This document shows positions 23,201 to 38,200 of a stretch of DNA of 64,000 nt, piece after piece; the first letter of the stretch is position 1; the number at the start of each line of letters is the position of its first letter. This DNA comes from Xiphydria camelus (Eukaryota; Arthropoda; Insecta; Hymenoptera; Xiphydriidae): the NCBI GenBank assembly GCA_963678675.1, contig OY783200.1:23078190-23142189 (forward strand), in the 5' to 3' direction. The notes below the pieces were generated by a model. That model was not told where the DNA came from and did not search any database. It saw only the letters and a program-made list of their open reading frames with translations. The translations under genes were made by a program, and so were the position numbers.

Positions 23201-26200
23201 CTGAAAATCCTGGAAAAATCAGAGAGAATTTCGTATTCTGATTCTACTACTAAACACCTATCTCACCAGGTCGACATCAGGTTCAACAAGGACAGAAATC
23301 TCACGTACTCCGTCTCCTACACGCCGAAAACAGAGGGACTCCACAAGGTGAAGGTCCTGTTCGTGGGCAGAGAAATTCCGAAGAGCCCGTACACGGTCTC
23401 CGTCGAGGGTCACGCCGGAGACGCCTCGAAGGTCACCGCGAGCGGTCCGGGGCTGCAACCCGATGGCGTGGTAGTGAACAGGCCCACTTTCTTCGACATC
23501 TTCACCAAGGACGCGGGTCGTGGCGTGCCCGAAGTCATCATCCTCGATCCCCAGGTGCGAGAGGAAGAAATCCTCACCTCCCTTGCATCATTATTTCTTT
23601 CCCCCATAACGATTAACGTTTCTCTCCTCCCAGGGAAGCAAGACAACGGTTCCGGTCAAATTGCGACAGACCTCGCCCGACGTCTGGAGGTGCGACTACG
23701 TTTCACCGGTCATCGGGTTGCACTCGGTGAACGTTTTCTTCGCCGGCAAACCGATACCGGGCAGTCCAATCGGCGTCAAAGTGGCGCCCGTTTCCGACGC
23801 GAAAAAATGCAAAGCGTTCGGCCGAGGACTCTGCTCGACCGGGGTTCGCGTCAAGGACGACGCCGACTTCGTCATCGTTACCAAGGACGCCGGCGACGGC
23901 GTGCCGGAAGTCAGGATAATCGCACCGGGCGGCGCCAATTTGCCCGTTCAGTGAGTGTCTTAGATCGATAATTGCAACCCTTCTTCAATTGAAATCCAAT
24001 ACTTCGTTTAATATCGGCCATTGCGCTACTTCCTTTCAGGATGGTCAAAGTCGACGCAACGACTTACAAATGCAACTACGTACCCGCGAAGGACGGCCGT
24101 CATGTAATCATGATCACGTACGGCGGCAAAGAAATCCCAAAGTCTCCCTTCGAGGTGAACGTCGGGCCTTACAAGGAATCGGCCATCAGGGTCTTCGGGC
24201 CGGGGCTCCACGGCGGAGTTGTCGGCTACCCCGCGAGGTTCACCGTGGACACCAACGGGGAAACCGGCGCGCTGGGCTTCTCCATCGAGGGTCCCTCGAA
24301 AGCCAAGATCAACTGCTACGACAACGGCGACGGCACCGCGGACGTCTCGTACCTGCCAACCGCTCCGGGCCAATACGCCGTTCACATCCTCTGCGACAGC
24401 GAGGACATCCCGAAGTCGCCGTACATGGCGAACATCGTGCCAAAGGGCGATTTCGATCCGGACAAGGTCGAAGTCCACGGACCCGGAATCCAACCGGAAG
24501 GTGTCGACAGGGACAAGCCGACGCACTTCACGGTCGACACGAGGAAAGCCGGCGGCAAGGCGCCGCTGGAAGTCGCCATTCAGGATGCTCTCGGTAGACC
24601 CGTGCCGATCAAGCTGGACGACAAGCACGACGGAACGCTCCAGGCGCATTACACGCCGACTTCCGGCTCCCAGCATAACGTTCAGGTGAGTGGAGCGAAG
24701 ATTTTCATCCCCTTTGTCGAGAAACATTGTGGCGAACGAAATATTTCGTTCGGCTGAGCAAATATACCGTACTGGTATAGTTTTACAAGGCGTTGTTCGG
24801 GTTTTGGTCAGTTTTTTAAAAGGTTTCTGTAGCGGTAAGCAAGTATAGCGGAGTGCGTCGCCATATCATTCTTCAAATGATTTTTAATTTCGAGTTCGAA
24901 TTTCTCGGCTTTGACTTATCCGATCTAAAACGGCCCGACGCCATTTGACTGGAAATTTCATGAGCTTTCAGACTACTACTATCCATTTTTGCCGATTTCC
25001 TCACAGTTTTTGAGATATCTGCAAAAAGCTGAAAAGTTGCATTTGTAAATTTTGTTTAAGGGAGTTAAAAAGGATAGTAGGGATGGGTTTTTATAAACCA
25101 AACGTAGACAGTATTTTTCGCCTTGTGCTTTAAAGCGTAAAATTTCATCGAGGTCGGATAAAAACTGTGGATTTTTATAAAAAATATACAAATATACACG
25201 TACCTATATCCATTTTTATAGACAAGGCTAAACTTACTCGCCGGGAAAGAAACTTCAGTCGCTATTATCTCATTACCTGTGAGCTTTCGCCTCATATTTG
25301 TGTAATACTTTTTTAAAGATTACGTATCAATCTACAATAAAGTCTTACATCGATGCAGGTCAAAAGTTCGCTGATAATGAGATAACAGTGATTCTAGTTT
25401 CTTTCTCGGCGAGTAAATTTAACTCATTCTGACAAAAATAGAGCAATAGCTAATGCATCTTTACTTGGACCAAAGAAATATTTCTTTCGTCATATCAAGT
25501 GTATACGCGTATTAATTATAAATAAACTTTTCTCCGAGTGAATGTATACACGTTATTCGCAGGTGAACTACGGAGGAGTCGCCACAAAGAACTCTCCGTA
25601 CAGAGTAAAGGTCGCAGCCCCGTTGAACCCCGCCATGGTGTCCGCCTTCGGACCCGGGCTGGAACCCGGTATAAAGTCCAACGTGCCGACGCACTTCAAC
25701 GTCGACTGCAGGGAGGCCGGAAACGGCGAACTGGACGCCACCATGGTGAGTCCCGACGGCCGGGAACTCCCGATTTCGCTGACCGACAACGAGGACGGCA
25801 CGTATACGGTGGACTACGTCGCGCCGCAGCCGGGGAACTACACCGTGAACCTCAATTACGGGGGCTTAAAAGTACCCCACTGTCCGATCAAGGTCAACGT
25901 CCAGCCGCACGTCGACGTGTCGAAAATCAAGGTCGACGGGCTCGAGCCGAGTGAGTTTATATCTATTTCCTCTCTCCTTGCGAGGTCGACATTTAATTTT
26001 GTGTTTTTTTTTAAATATTCGCGCACACCTGCGACGAAGTCATTCCCTGCTGGCTTTCGGATAAATCCTCAGATTTCAACGTATCGTTTTGTTTTTCGAC
26101 GGTATTTTCGTTCGCTGTAGTTTCGCCGGAGCACGTATTTTTACGAGGCTCCGCACTCGTAATACGGTGCGGCGCGAACGGGATATGAGGTTCCAGAGCA

Positions 26201-29200
26201 ACGCCATTCGTTTCAATCGCGACCGTCTCCTCGCGTGTGAACTTCGGTCGAGAAAGTTACGCGAACGAAAGGTTTTGCAATCGAGTTGCGCATCACGCGT
26301 AAACGGTAGGCCGACCCAAAAATAATCCACTGCCCGTTGACGCGTAATTCGCGTGCACCGCGACCGCGCGATATTTCGTTTCTACGTCGTCTTCGAACAG
26401 TCGCGAACGCCGTTGCGTTTCGTCAACGGCACGCGTGTAAATGGGAAACTATCGTTACGATTCGTTCTCTCATCCGTTTGAGATTGCTGCTCGAAAATGA
26501 CACGCGTATAGATATCGAAAGGTCTCCTGGTACGCGGACCGTCATGAAATTCCGCTGGAACGCGGTACAGATATTTTCGGAGCCAGCGCGAATTCCTCGG
26601 CGCGGAAGGAGCGCCCGGCAGTTTGCGCGTTTGGTCTAAAAATATTGCGATTCCCGGTGTCGTGGTTTCCCGTCACGAGTAGTCAGACTCGCGTCTCTCT
26701 CCATCCGGACCCTTCTCTCGCGAAAGGTCCTGCCATCAGCCACGCAGCGCCACGCTCCCGGGCGATTCTCGCCTCGACGAGCCGCGCGCGCGCTCGATCG
26801 AATCGTTGCAATTTCACGATCCAAACTGATTAATGTCTCGCCTCCGCTCTACGAAACGCTCGCAGCCGCGCCCGTCAACAGCCTCCAGCAGTTCCGCGTG
26901 ATAACGCAGGACGCCGGGAAGGCGGACATCCAAGTAGCGATCACCTCGCCCTCGGGCAATCGCGTCAAGGCTCACATCATTCCGACCCGCGAGGGTTACC
27001 TCGTCAACTTTACGCCGACCGAGCTGGGCGAGTACCTCCTGGGCATCAACTTCGGCGGGGAGCCCCTCTCCGCTCTGCCCTACCGATTAACCTGCATCCA
27101 CGGAAGCGATCCCTCCAAAGTACGCGCCTCCGGCCCGGGCCTCTCCCGCGGGGCGGTCAACAAGCCGGCCGAGTTCGTCATCGACACGCGTGGCGCCGGT
27201 CAGGGCGGCCTGGGGGTCACCGTCGAGGGGCCCTGCGAGGCTGCCATCAACTGTCGCGACAACGGCGACGGCACGTGCTCGGTCGCCTATCTGCCGACCG
27301 AGCTCGGCGACTACGGCATCAACATAACGTTCAACGATCAGCACATACCGGGCTCGCCGTTTCAGGCGATCATCGTGCCCGAGGCCGACCTCTCGAAGAT
27401 CAAGGTGTCCGGGAACGGCATTCAGCCCCACGGTTAGGAGCCGCGTGGATCGTTTGCCGCGACAAAAAAAAATAATGAGAAAGATGTAGAGAAACAAGCA
27501 TGCGTCTCTGAACCGAGAGAGTGTTCTTATGTTCCGCGGGAACCAAAGGACCGGCCAAATTGTACGAGAAAGGGGATGGAGTCGATTTTTTTTACGCGTA
27601 CACCCGACCCGAACCGCGTTTCACACCCGATCTCTGTCGCTCGCTCGCGCGCGCCTCAGCCGCGTAACACGCTGCCGATCTCTAATTCCGGGGCTGGTTT
27701 TGTCTAACTCGCAATCCAAGCCTATTTTTTTTTATCATTTGACTTATCATTTCCTTTTCTTTTCTTTGTTTTACGAGACACCCGCTGGCCTCCGTTGGTT
27801 CCCTTGATGCTAACGAGTTTTTTTTTCTTATTGTTTTCTGATTTGACTGGCATGGATTTTATCGCCGGATTCGTCGAACATCTGTCGCCGGTGACTTTCG
27901 AGTATGTCGGTTTTAAACGTGCCGACCAATGATCAATCAATTCTCATGCTTTTTCATTAACCAGGATAAACGCCACTGTAGCTAATGAGAACATGAGAAT
28001 TAATTGTTCGTTGGCTGGTATGTCTAAAAATGACACATTAATTATTCGGCCGGACCGTTCACCGAAGAATCCTCGATTCATTCGCGATATCCGATATTTC
28101 TTTCGTGAAATCGGGTAACTCTTCGGTGATCGGGCGCGCGCGTCCGACGAAAGACGCCGAAACGATCGAAGATAAGGGATCGTCGACGATCGACCGCGTG
28201 TACTAACAGCTCGCGTGTGTCGGTGTGCTTTCGTACCTCGTAACAGACGTCGACGGCGAGTCACTCCATCGCAGCGCAGTCCAAACCACACGACGCTTCG
28301 TCCCCCGTTTCGTGGTCGCGCTAACGATCGCCCAACGCGACGCACGTCGTCGACGGGTGCTTCGCGAAGCCGGCATTCCATGACCTCATCGATGACGATT
28401 CGGGCGCTCTCGTCATCGAGCCATTGTAGCTTCGTCGCGGGGCGTTTAACGCGGTTAACGTCGAGCGGATGGCTCTCGATGCGACGAGTCACAGAATTCC
28501 AACGAGTCGCGGGATGCTATTTATAACCGAACGTCCCCAAAAAGCGGAGGAGGAGAAACGGGGTATCTAGAGCTTTTCATGTTTATTCGACGTTTCCCGT
28601 CCCTCGCCGCACATCGTTGCCGAATTAGACATCCCTGAAACCGACAACGGATATCCCGTCGCCGAACGTTTCATTTATCACGGCTCTCGACGAGACCCTG
28701 CGACAATTGCCGCGCGAGCAGCCGTACGCCGATGTCGTAACGAATCCCATCCGTCGAACGGGAAACTCGTATCCCCCTTTTCGCCCCGCATTACGAGTAC
28801 GCGCTCCCCGAGAGTCCCGGAAGCGTTTTTCCCGGTTTTTCAGCGAGCCGAAGATGTTTTTTGCATTTGATCGTGTACAGTCGCCGATTGTGTCGTATCT
28901 CGTAGAGGATCGCCGCCGGAAACACGGGTCGTCCTGACGCTCTCCTTTCCGTTTCAGGTCCTTACGTCAACTGCCCGACGGAATTCACGATCGACACGAG
29001 AGCCGTCGCGAAGGTGAAGAGCGACGACATCGCCTGCACCATCACCAATCCTAAGGGAGGCAAAGTGGAGAAGATCGTCACTCCACAGGCTGACGGGACT
29101 TACCGGGTCAGTTACACGCCCTTCGAGGAGGGTCCGCACACAATCGAGATCCTTTACGATAACATCCCCGTGCCGGGATCACCCTTCTCGGTCAACGTTA

Positions 29201-32200
29201 AGCGTGGCTGTGACCCGAGCAAGTGTCGAGCGTACGGACCCGGCCTTGTCAAAGGACATGTCAACAAACCGAACCAGTTTACCGTGGAGACAAAGGGTGA
29301 GTGATCTGGATGTGAATCGTTAAAGTACTTGAGTAAAATGCTTGGATTTCGCTCGCCTTTTGAAGCCGTGGAAATACACTTTCATTTGCATGTAGATCCT
29401 TGAAAGTATATTTTTCGTACGTTCTATCAAAACGCTAAATTTTCTAAAGAGTAAAGTCTAATTTTATCTGGGCGCATCGAATAACGGGGGGCAGCGACTG
29501 ATAAGCGAATAGGCACAGTACGTTTGTTCGTTTATTAAATATTCTTGTTGTTTCATTGTACGGGTCATTTTATTCGCTTATCAGGAAATAACGTACCTCT
29601 CATATAGTTTATCATTGATCGCTTCACGTCATTGAAAATTCTGAAAAAATCATTGAAGAGTCCTTGAAAGATACTTGAACGTCATTATGGAATACGATAT
29701 TTGACTCTAGTCCAAAAATTGTCATATTTCAAAATTCGCATGAAACAGAAAAGATCCGAAAAAATAATTATTCGCTCAGTTATAAGCGCGTTTCTCTCTG
29801 CTGAATTGTGACGTCACCGAAGAGCCATGAGAGATGCACTTATGCCAAACTGCGATCAACCGAACAATGACGTTTTCCGGCTCAGATGAGGCCGGAAATG
29901 AGAAATGAAAAAATACGGGGTCGATAATTTTGTTCAGATTTGTCGAGTCATCAGTGAAAAAAGAATCAGTCAACTACCTTATCGCACTGAACACCCTGGT
30001 GAATCAAAACTGTGACGAACTTTTCGGCCAAGTTTTTACTTTTTTTCTTCGAATATTTTCTAACTGAAAGGCGCGGGCAACGGCGGCTTGGGTTTGGCCA
30101 TCGAGGGCACGAGCGAAGCCCGCATGACTTGCAAGGACAACTACAACGGATCCTGTAGCGTGGAGTACGTGCCGACCGAACCGGGTGACTACGACGTCAG
30201 CATCAAATTCGCCGAGCAGCACATTCCCGGATCGCCCTTCAGGGTTCCGGTCGAGCACCTCACGGACTCCAAGAACGTGAGCGCCTACGGCCCGGGCCTG
30301 GAGCCGGAGATGGTCCGCGAAGGGGTGCCGGCTAAATTTGTGGTGGACACTTCAAAGGCGGGAATCTCTCAGCTGGACGTGAAGCTGAAGACCGATAAGG
30401 GCCAGGTTCAGAAGCCGGATATCAAGAACTGCGGAGACGGAATCTACGAAGTTACTTACCAGCCACCCCCGGCGGGTAGCAACGTTCAGGTCGGGGTGAA
30501 TTACGGAGGGCAGGACGTGCCCGGAAGTCCGTTCAAAATCAAGGTCAATCCTACCGTCGAACCCAACAAGGTCGTGCTCTCGGGACCCGGAGTCGCTCCC
30601 AAGTGCACCGCTTCCTTCCCCACGGAATTCACCGTCGACACTTCCAAGGCCGGATACGGAGATCTCGAGGTTCAAGTACTGGTAAGAGTCTGCCGTTATT
30701 TTTTTCGTACACTTAGATAAGAATGCAGTAAATTCATGAGATGCAAATCGCTGAATCGGTATTCAATCATCGTTGGTTAATTATTTAATGTCATCCTCGC
30801 CTGTTTGACATGCTGCAGTTCACTGGACAGATTTGAGCTAAATAATTCTCCAAATGCAGAAAAACAGTCGCCGCTGTATCTCCCTGCTTAGAATATCCGA
30901 TAGAAAATGATAAAAAATTGTCGAAAAGATTGAAAAATACCATAGAGTGAGAAGTTCTATCGTTTCTTGTAATTTTCACATTGAAAATATCATAAAAAAC
31001 AATAAGGTCAACATAAGATCCGCATAAGTTTCCATGGTATTTAATACGAAAATCATCGAGAGCGATACGTTATTTCGCGGCGTCGCCGATTTCTCGCGTT
31101 TCCAGGGCCCGGATCAGGTGCCGCGGAAGGTCGAGGTGCAGGACATCGGCGATGGGAAATTCAAGGCCACGTATTTGCCGGACGACTGCGGTCGCTACAA
31201 GGTCAACGTGAAGTACGGCGGAAAGGAGGTGCCCGGAAGTCCGGTCGACGTGCAGAGCGTCTCCACGGGTAAGGCCGACCAGTGCAAAATCAAGGAGGGC
31301 ATTCAGCACACCTTGGCCCAGGGCGAGGAGTACTGCATCACGGTGGACACTGAAAACGCCGGCCGTGGCGCGGTCACCTGTCGCATTCGCTCCACTTCCG
31401 GAAGGTAAGAGCGAGCCCGCGATGTAATCTCGCGGGAGGAGTTCGATGTCGCGGTGCGGAAACTTCTAAATCGCCGCGGCGTTCGCGTCGGGATTCCCGA
31501 AGTCCGGCTTATTTTCGATAGCTCGCCGTGACCCTAATACCGTGTGTATTTTTAATCGGGTAATTCATGCCTTCCTCCGTTTGCATCTTTCGCCCGCGCT
31601 GTCTCTCTCTCTCTTCCTCTTCGTATTCCCTTGCGTTTTTTAGTTCATCTCGTCGCTCTCGCGATTCCCCGGGGGATCGGGCGGTACCCTGTTTTTAAAA
31701 TAGTGCCGGCAACTCGAATTTTCGCTGGAATTCGTGTAGGCACGGTGTATTTAAAAAATTATTTACATCTCCGGCGATGAAACTCGAATAACACATCGAC
31801 CTGCTGATGGCCGATTCAGCGGCGCTGACATGGAGACGCGTATCTGCATTTATATATGGACGGGTGTTTACTCTGTTGCACGCGACGGTATTATTAGACG
31901 GCGTCGCGTCCATTCTTCCGCTGCGACATTGTCGCTAAATAACGTCACCCCGTTCGTCAGAGCCCGTCAGCCAAGTTCGCGTCGTTAGTCGTGCTCCGTA
32001 GGATGTTTCGGTGTGTCCGCGCTTGAATGACGATTGTTTACAGCCAAGAAACACGTCGACGATAACTTTGCTTCGTCCACTTTAGCGGAGGATTCTGGCT
32101 GTGTTTCATCTCTCGCCCTTCGTCTTCTTCTCCTCCTTCTTCTTCTTCAGGGTTTAAGAGTTTGACGAATCCTTTTGCTTCTTCTCGAACTGATTCTAGA

Positions 32201-35200
32201 GTCTCTCTCTGAAGCCCATCGTCAGTCGGAGCTGCTGTTAATTCGGTGCTTCGAATGACGGTCCTGTTTTCGTTTAATTTGGCATTTAGTTATTAGTCGG
32301 GGCGTATGACTTCCATCTGACAATGAGCTACACCGTTCTGCGTTGTTTGAGGTAGACGGTCAGCTGCTCGGACATATGTCACCTCGCGTCGCTATCGTTA
32401 TATTGTGTGCGGTTGGAAATTTAGGTGGACATCGCAGTGGCATTCCCTTCCCACTCAAACCAGTGTACCTCAGTTGTACGCTTGTAGCTTCGCGCAATCA
32501 TGTGTCTACCGCGATTCATTGTCCTCGCGCTTGAGAAATAATGAAAGTAAGGCATGCTCCGGCGAGCTTAATGACCAGGGGTGTAGACGTAAATGCATTC
32601 CGATTCACGCCCGCCGTGGGCGAGCTTCTCGAATCTCCTGCACCTGTGCGCAATCAATCATTCGTACGTCGTTTCTCGTAGTGCTCCACGCGCTTGTGGA
32701 GTAATTCTTATACGGAGGTCGATGTGTCCAATAATTCGAGACTGTGATGCGATTGCGAAAGCGAGCATCTCGCGCGGGCTGCATAAACCTGCCTAATCGT
32801 TACTCAATCACTCGCATGCCCGATTAATCACCCGGTGGGCGTCAACTCCAATTGGACAGGGGTGCGGTGGATTTGTAAAGCCTGCAGTCGATGCAACCGG
32901 TCGAACGATCGTTTCTGGGGACTGTTATCGCTCCGACAGCATTTCGCATTCCAGCTAGAACGGATAAGTAGTACTCGCGGCACGAGTCGGGTCGTTCGTG
33001 GATATACGACGACGGGGCTGTTCTATTCTTGACAACTACAGGCAGTATCCCCTGTGTTAACACGAGTAACGTCGGCTATAAGTCATTTCGCTTTTGTAGC
33101 ACTTTTGCTTATTCGAAGGGCGGCTTTATGGAATGGTTCCTGAAAACTGCAGGCTTCACAGTGTGTCTCTTATTCTCCTATTTTATTAAGTTTGCCTTTT
33201 TTTCATCCTAAAACTCGTGATTTTCCCCTTTTTCTTCTATAATTTAATATTTTTCCTCTTGAACCACCTATTATTCAGCTTCTCAGTCGCGAGTATATAT
33301 TTTCATCTTTTTGAATTATGTGGAAAGGGTCAAAATTGTCAATTTATTTTTCCTTTATAAAACTTTTCGTCAATATTTCACTAAATATATAAAAGCTTAG
33401 TTGAATTAATGTTTCTTAACAGAAGCTAGACTCCCATTAACTTAAATCAGATCGCGATACTCAAATTTAAGTTACTTGACCTGAGATATCAATTTTTAAA
33501 TTGCAAAAAAATCCTTCACTCGTTTAATAAATAACGGGTTTTTCATTGTACCATATAAGGCTAAACTTCAGTCACTATTATTTCATTATTTACGAACCTT
33601 TAGCCTACATCGATATAAGACTTTATTGTACATTGAAATGTAATTTTCAAAAAAGTATTATAGAAATATGAGCCAAAAGCTCATAGATATGAGACAATGG
33701 CGATCCGAGTTTCTTTTTTGGCGAGTAAAGTTAGCCTCATATGATATATCTTAAAAATTGTTATTTTTTTTATCTCTAATCACAATTATCCCCTTTTTTT
33801 TGCTTAAATTTCCCCTGCTTCCTCTAAAATGAAATAAACAGGTACTGTGCAGCCTGAAACCGTCTCGATTTAAACCTCCGATCTTTGCAGCGAGGTAGTG
33901 GATATCGACATCGAGGACAACCGAGACGGCACCGTCAACATCTACTACACCGTCGCCGACGCGGGTGACTACACTCTCAGCATCAAGTTTGGCGGCCAAC
34001 CGGTACCGGACGGCTTTTACACCTTTACCGTGAGTACACCTCGCACTTATTATCATCAACGCAGCTCGAGACTGCATCTTGTGGAAAGAAGCGACGAAAT
34101 CGAAGCCACATGTTCCGAACGCCAAACGAACCTGATGCTTTCCAAGCGAAAGCATTCGCCTCCCTTCCAGTCATCTCCAGGACGAGCTGGCTCGTGTTCG
34201 GCTAGATTAATCTCGCGCGGGCTCGACGGTCCGTCACAATCGTTCCCCGCATTTGTCCAATTACGCGAGACTTGGCGCATTTCCTCGTTTCGCGCGCGGT
34301 CACGAGAACGACGACGACGACCTGGCAACACGTGGTCTCGCCATCTTCACGGGGGTTTGTAGCTGTTCTCCCGGGTGGGTGGGGAGTAAACTGTAGCTAA
34401 CTATAGAGGCAACTCGAACAGGATATTGTCGCGAAGCCTCCAGCGACACAGTTCTCGCCGAAGGCTCATCGGGATCGCATCAGCACAATTCGTTATAAGT
34501 CGTCGGCTGCTGATCATCGGGGCACACTCCGCGACGCACCGATTCATCGCACACGTTCTGCCAAGTAATAATCTCAGAGTTGCTCCCCCTCTTCCTCCCG
34601 CACGCGCGCTGGTCGCTTTCTCGCTGCACAATTTCGAACCGCCGCCCGTGAAAGACGCTTTGTCCACGGATACCGCGGGACACGACACTCGGTCGATCCT
34701 CGTGGCTGACTCTACTTTTCCTGTAAGTCTTTCAACATTGAAATCTCCTCGTGCGTTTCGGGTTTTCACGTGTAATTTCATTTTATTCATTTCCGTGTAC
34801 TCGAACGTTGTACGACTTATTTTAAATCTCACCTCTCTCTGCCGTTTTTTTTTCTCCCCTCGCAAGGCCCTGCAGGAAAATCGGTATCGGGCGCGTTTCT
34901 CGTCTGTTAATTCTTCTCAGCCAGTAGAAAAACCCCGAACGCGGTATCGGTCCTCGCGCCTCCCGCAGTAGAAATTCCCTCGCGCGGTCGGGCGTCGTCG
35001 TCTGACCAGTGCGGCGCAGAACTACTCAGTGAGGATTGCCGCGAGTGTCGGACAGTGGAGTAAAGTCGATCGCGTCAGCCGTCGTACGCTGGAATCGTTC
35101 CAGTCCCAGTCTCTCGTTATTCGCGAGCCCTGCGGAAAGAACGAGACGTTCCGAGAACCGCGTTTCGAGAGTTTCACGGAAGAATGTGTCAATGGGAATA

Positions 35201-38200
35201 TCTTTCTCGAGTTTCCGAATCAATTTTAGTCCCTTGGCTCGGACCCACCGCAGCTCGCCTCCCTCGGGAATCGTCGTACTCGTGATTCCACCGTATCCAC
35301 GATGAGCCGCTCGATCGTACGCTGTTTTGAAATCCAATCCGTCCGTCTCGCTTCTAATGCAGGCGCCGGAGAGAGAGAGAGAGAGAGAGAGAGAGACGAA
35401 GAGCCGAGCCCTCGTAGACTATTTTGAGTTCGAGTCGGGCTTTCGCAAATTTATAAGCGAGCGAGAGAGGACTCCGAGGAGAAGTACGAGGGGGAGGTGG
35501 TGCAGATCGGATGGTGGGAGTGAGTGGTCGGACACTCGCTCTCGGTGAATCAATGCTCCCGGTTAAATTCAACGTCTCGCGCCCCGTCCCGCAATCGTCG
35601 CTCTATGCAGTTTTCTCGGATCTGCGCGGGACCGTCGCTTTCCCCGCTGTCGATCGTCGCCTCGGTTCGTCCCCGATCTCTTCTCATGATTTCAGCGCCG
35701 AAATTTCGGCGGCCCGGCGAAGGACCGACGACTGGTTTGGAATGTAGGGCTCGATATTTCGGCCGAGCGCGAGCGACGGCCCGGATGAGAGATCGAACGT
35801 CTCTCGGTGTGCGTAAACACGCTTTGAAGTCTTCCGGAATAACGTGTTCCAGAAGACAGTTTCCATCTCATCGCGTTTACTCGAGCAGCGGCTCTGATCG
35901 TCTCGTTTACGAGGCCGCGCAACGCTCCCTTTTATTTATCGATTGTACGGATCGTTATGATATCGTTTGCACGTCGAAAGACTGAATTAAATCGTGTCCA
36001 GAGCTTTCTCTTCAGCGGGAACGCCCAGCTTTGTCTTCGTGGCGAGTCTCACGTGTACGACGATACCGGGACCAGGTAGATTCGCGCGAGACCAGGTACC
36101 GCGAAGGCGCTCGGTTGAGGAACGACGCGACAGCTGCCGGGGCAACTGTCGCCGCCTCTCGCGCACCCTCGGCTTGGCGAGACGACGACGACGACGACGA
36201 TAGTGGCAACGTTAAATTTCCAAAATAGCAATCTCCACTGGACCGGACCGAGCTGTAGAGGGACGGCGCTATCTGATCACCGTCGTCTCGCCATCGCAGA
36301 GAGAGAGAGAGAGAGAGAGTACCACAAAACCTCAACCCTCTGTTTAATGCTGTGCTAGAAAAGCGCGGGTGGGGATCTGGCGTCTATTATAGTACCGTCG
36401 AATATCGTTATCGCGCGCGTAGAGCATCGTTTATTCCTACGTGACTCGTTGCTCGGAAGATCTCGCTTCGTTTCGCCGTCGTCTTCGTGCTGCGCGCGTT
36501 GCATTAACGGCGAAAAATATTGCAAGGACCGCGTCGTCGTTGCGTAATGTCACTTCAGGCCGCGTAACGCCTTTTGGCTCGGCACCAACCTCGGAGATAT
36601 GTATGTAGGCTCCATCTTCCGTTTCCACCTTTTCTCGAGAAACTGCGTGCATTCGTGAATACCGTTTTTCCGTCTACCTATCGTTTACGCGAAATTTCGA
36701 GGTGACGCGTATCGTTTCATGGGATTTCAGGCCTCGGAGGAGTACCGGGAGCACAGCACGCACAAAACTCATCGGGGCAAGAGATCGCAGCAGCGAAAGG
36801 AAGAGCACGTCGTCGAGCAACGCAGTACCAGCGTCCAGGAGAGTTCGAGCGTTACCACCAAGCGTACGACCACCAAGCAGGACTCCTCGAAGAAGAAGTT
36901 CCGTGACATACAACTGAGCAACATCCCACTGCCATCGACCAACGGCAGAGTCACCGGTGAGTGTCGCATCCGCGATGGAATCCAGACTTCCGCGTCGTTC
37001 GATACGCCGCGTAACCTGGTTATATCGCACGACGCGGTTCCGTATTCGCGGGTAATACCTACGCTACTTCCAGGCCTGAAATAGCTCCCGAGATATATCG
37101 CGCGTTTTCGCACCTCGAGATTTTATCGGGACGCGTGACGACGATTCCAAATTGCGAGATTTACGGGCGTCTCAAGACTCCTTCTGTGGGCGGATATCTG
37201 CATTCCTCTCGGTTCCCGGAGGGTTCTTCTCCCGTAAATTCGCGAAGCCAGAGCGGCTGGCAATTCGATGCACACCGGCGAACTTCCAATCTTCTGGCGC
37301 CCCTTCCGTGGCAATCAAACATAGGAAATTACCGCTCATTAATGATTCGCGCGCCCGTGTCGCGCCGTGTTAGTTGACGGACGCGACAGGTTCTCCGACG
37401 CGCTGCTCGAGCCGCCGCCACCCGTTCCCCTTCTCGCCAAAAATATGAGCGTCGGCGGCAGAAGATGCACGCGCGCGCGCGCGAGAGAGAGGAGATGATG
37501 TCGGAAGCGCAAGCCGTTCGTGATATTAATATTGGGTGATAAAGTGGGTCCGGATGCGCTCTCGTGCCGTTCGCCAAAGCGAAGTCATCCGGAGAAAAGA
37601 ACGAAATTCCGGACCACCGGACGAGGCTGCGCGCAAATTTCTTTGATCCTTCCATCCGGTCTCGGATGTCGGATCCATTATTCGATCTTTGGTGTAAAAC
37701 TTGCGTCTTGTATTCGAAATTTGCCGCCCGGAAGAACCTGGGGACGTTTGATCGATGATATCACGCGCGAACGTCGATGAAACTTTCGAATGACGAATGG
37801 GGCACAACTCGTCGAGATCATAATGACGGTCCACTGTTAGCTCTCAGGCTTCACAGTGTGTCCCCTGTTCCATATTTTTTAAACGCCCTTTTTTATCCTA
37901 AAACTCGTAATTCCCCCAATATTTTCCCCTATAATTCGATATTTTTTTGTTCTCTAAAAGTACTTATTATCAAGCTTCTCTGTTGATTTTGTCCTTTCAT
38001 CGTTTCGGATTACAATATTTCATTTAAAATATAATTATCTGGTGGAACTACTTTTTCTTATCGGAAATTATATTTGACAAATGATTCCATTTCTTCAAAT
38101 CAGATTGTGACGTTCAGATTTTAATTATACAAATTCTTGAGTTACAAAAACATCCTTCTTTCACTTAATGAATTGATTGAAGTTTCATTATACATCTTAG

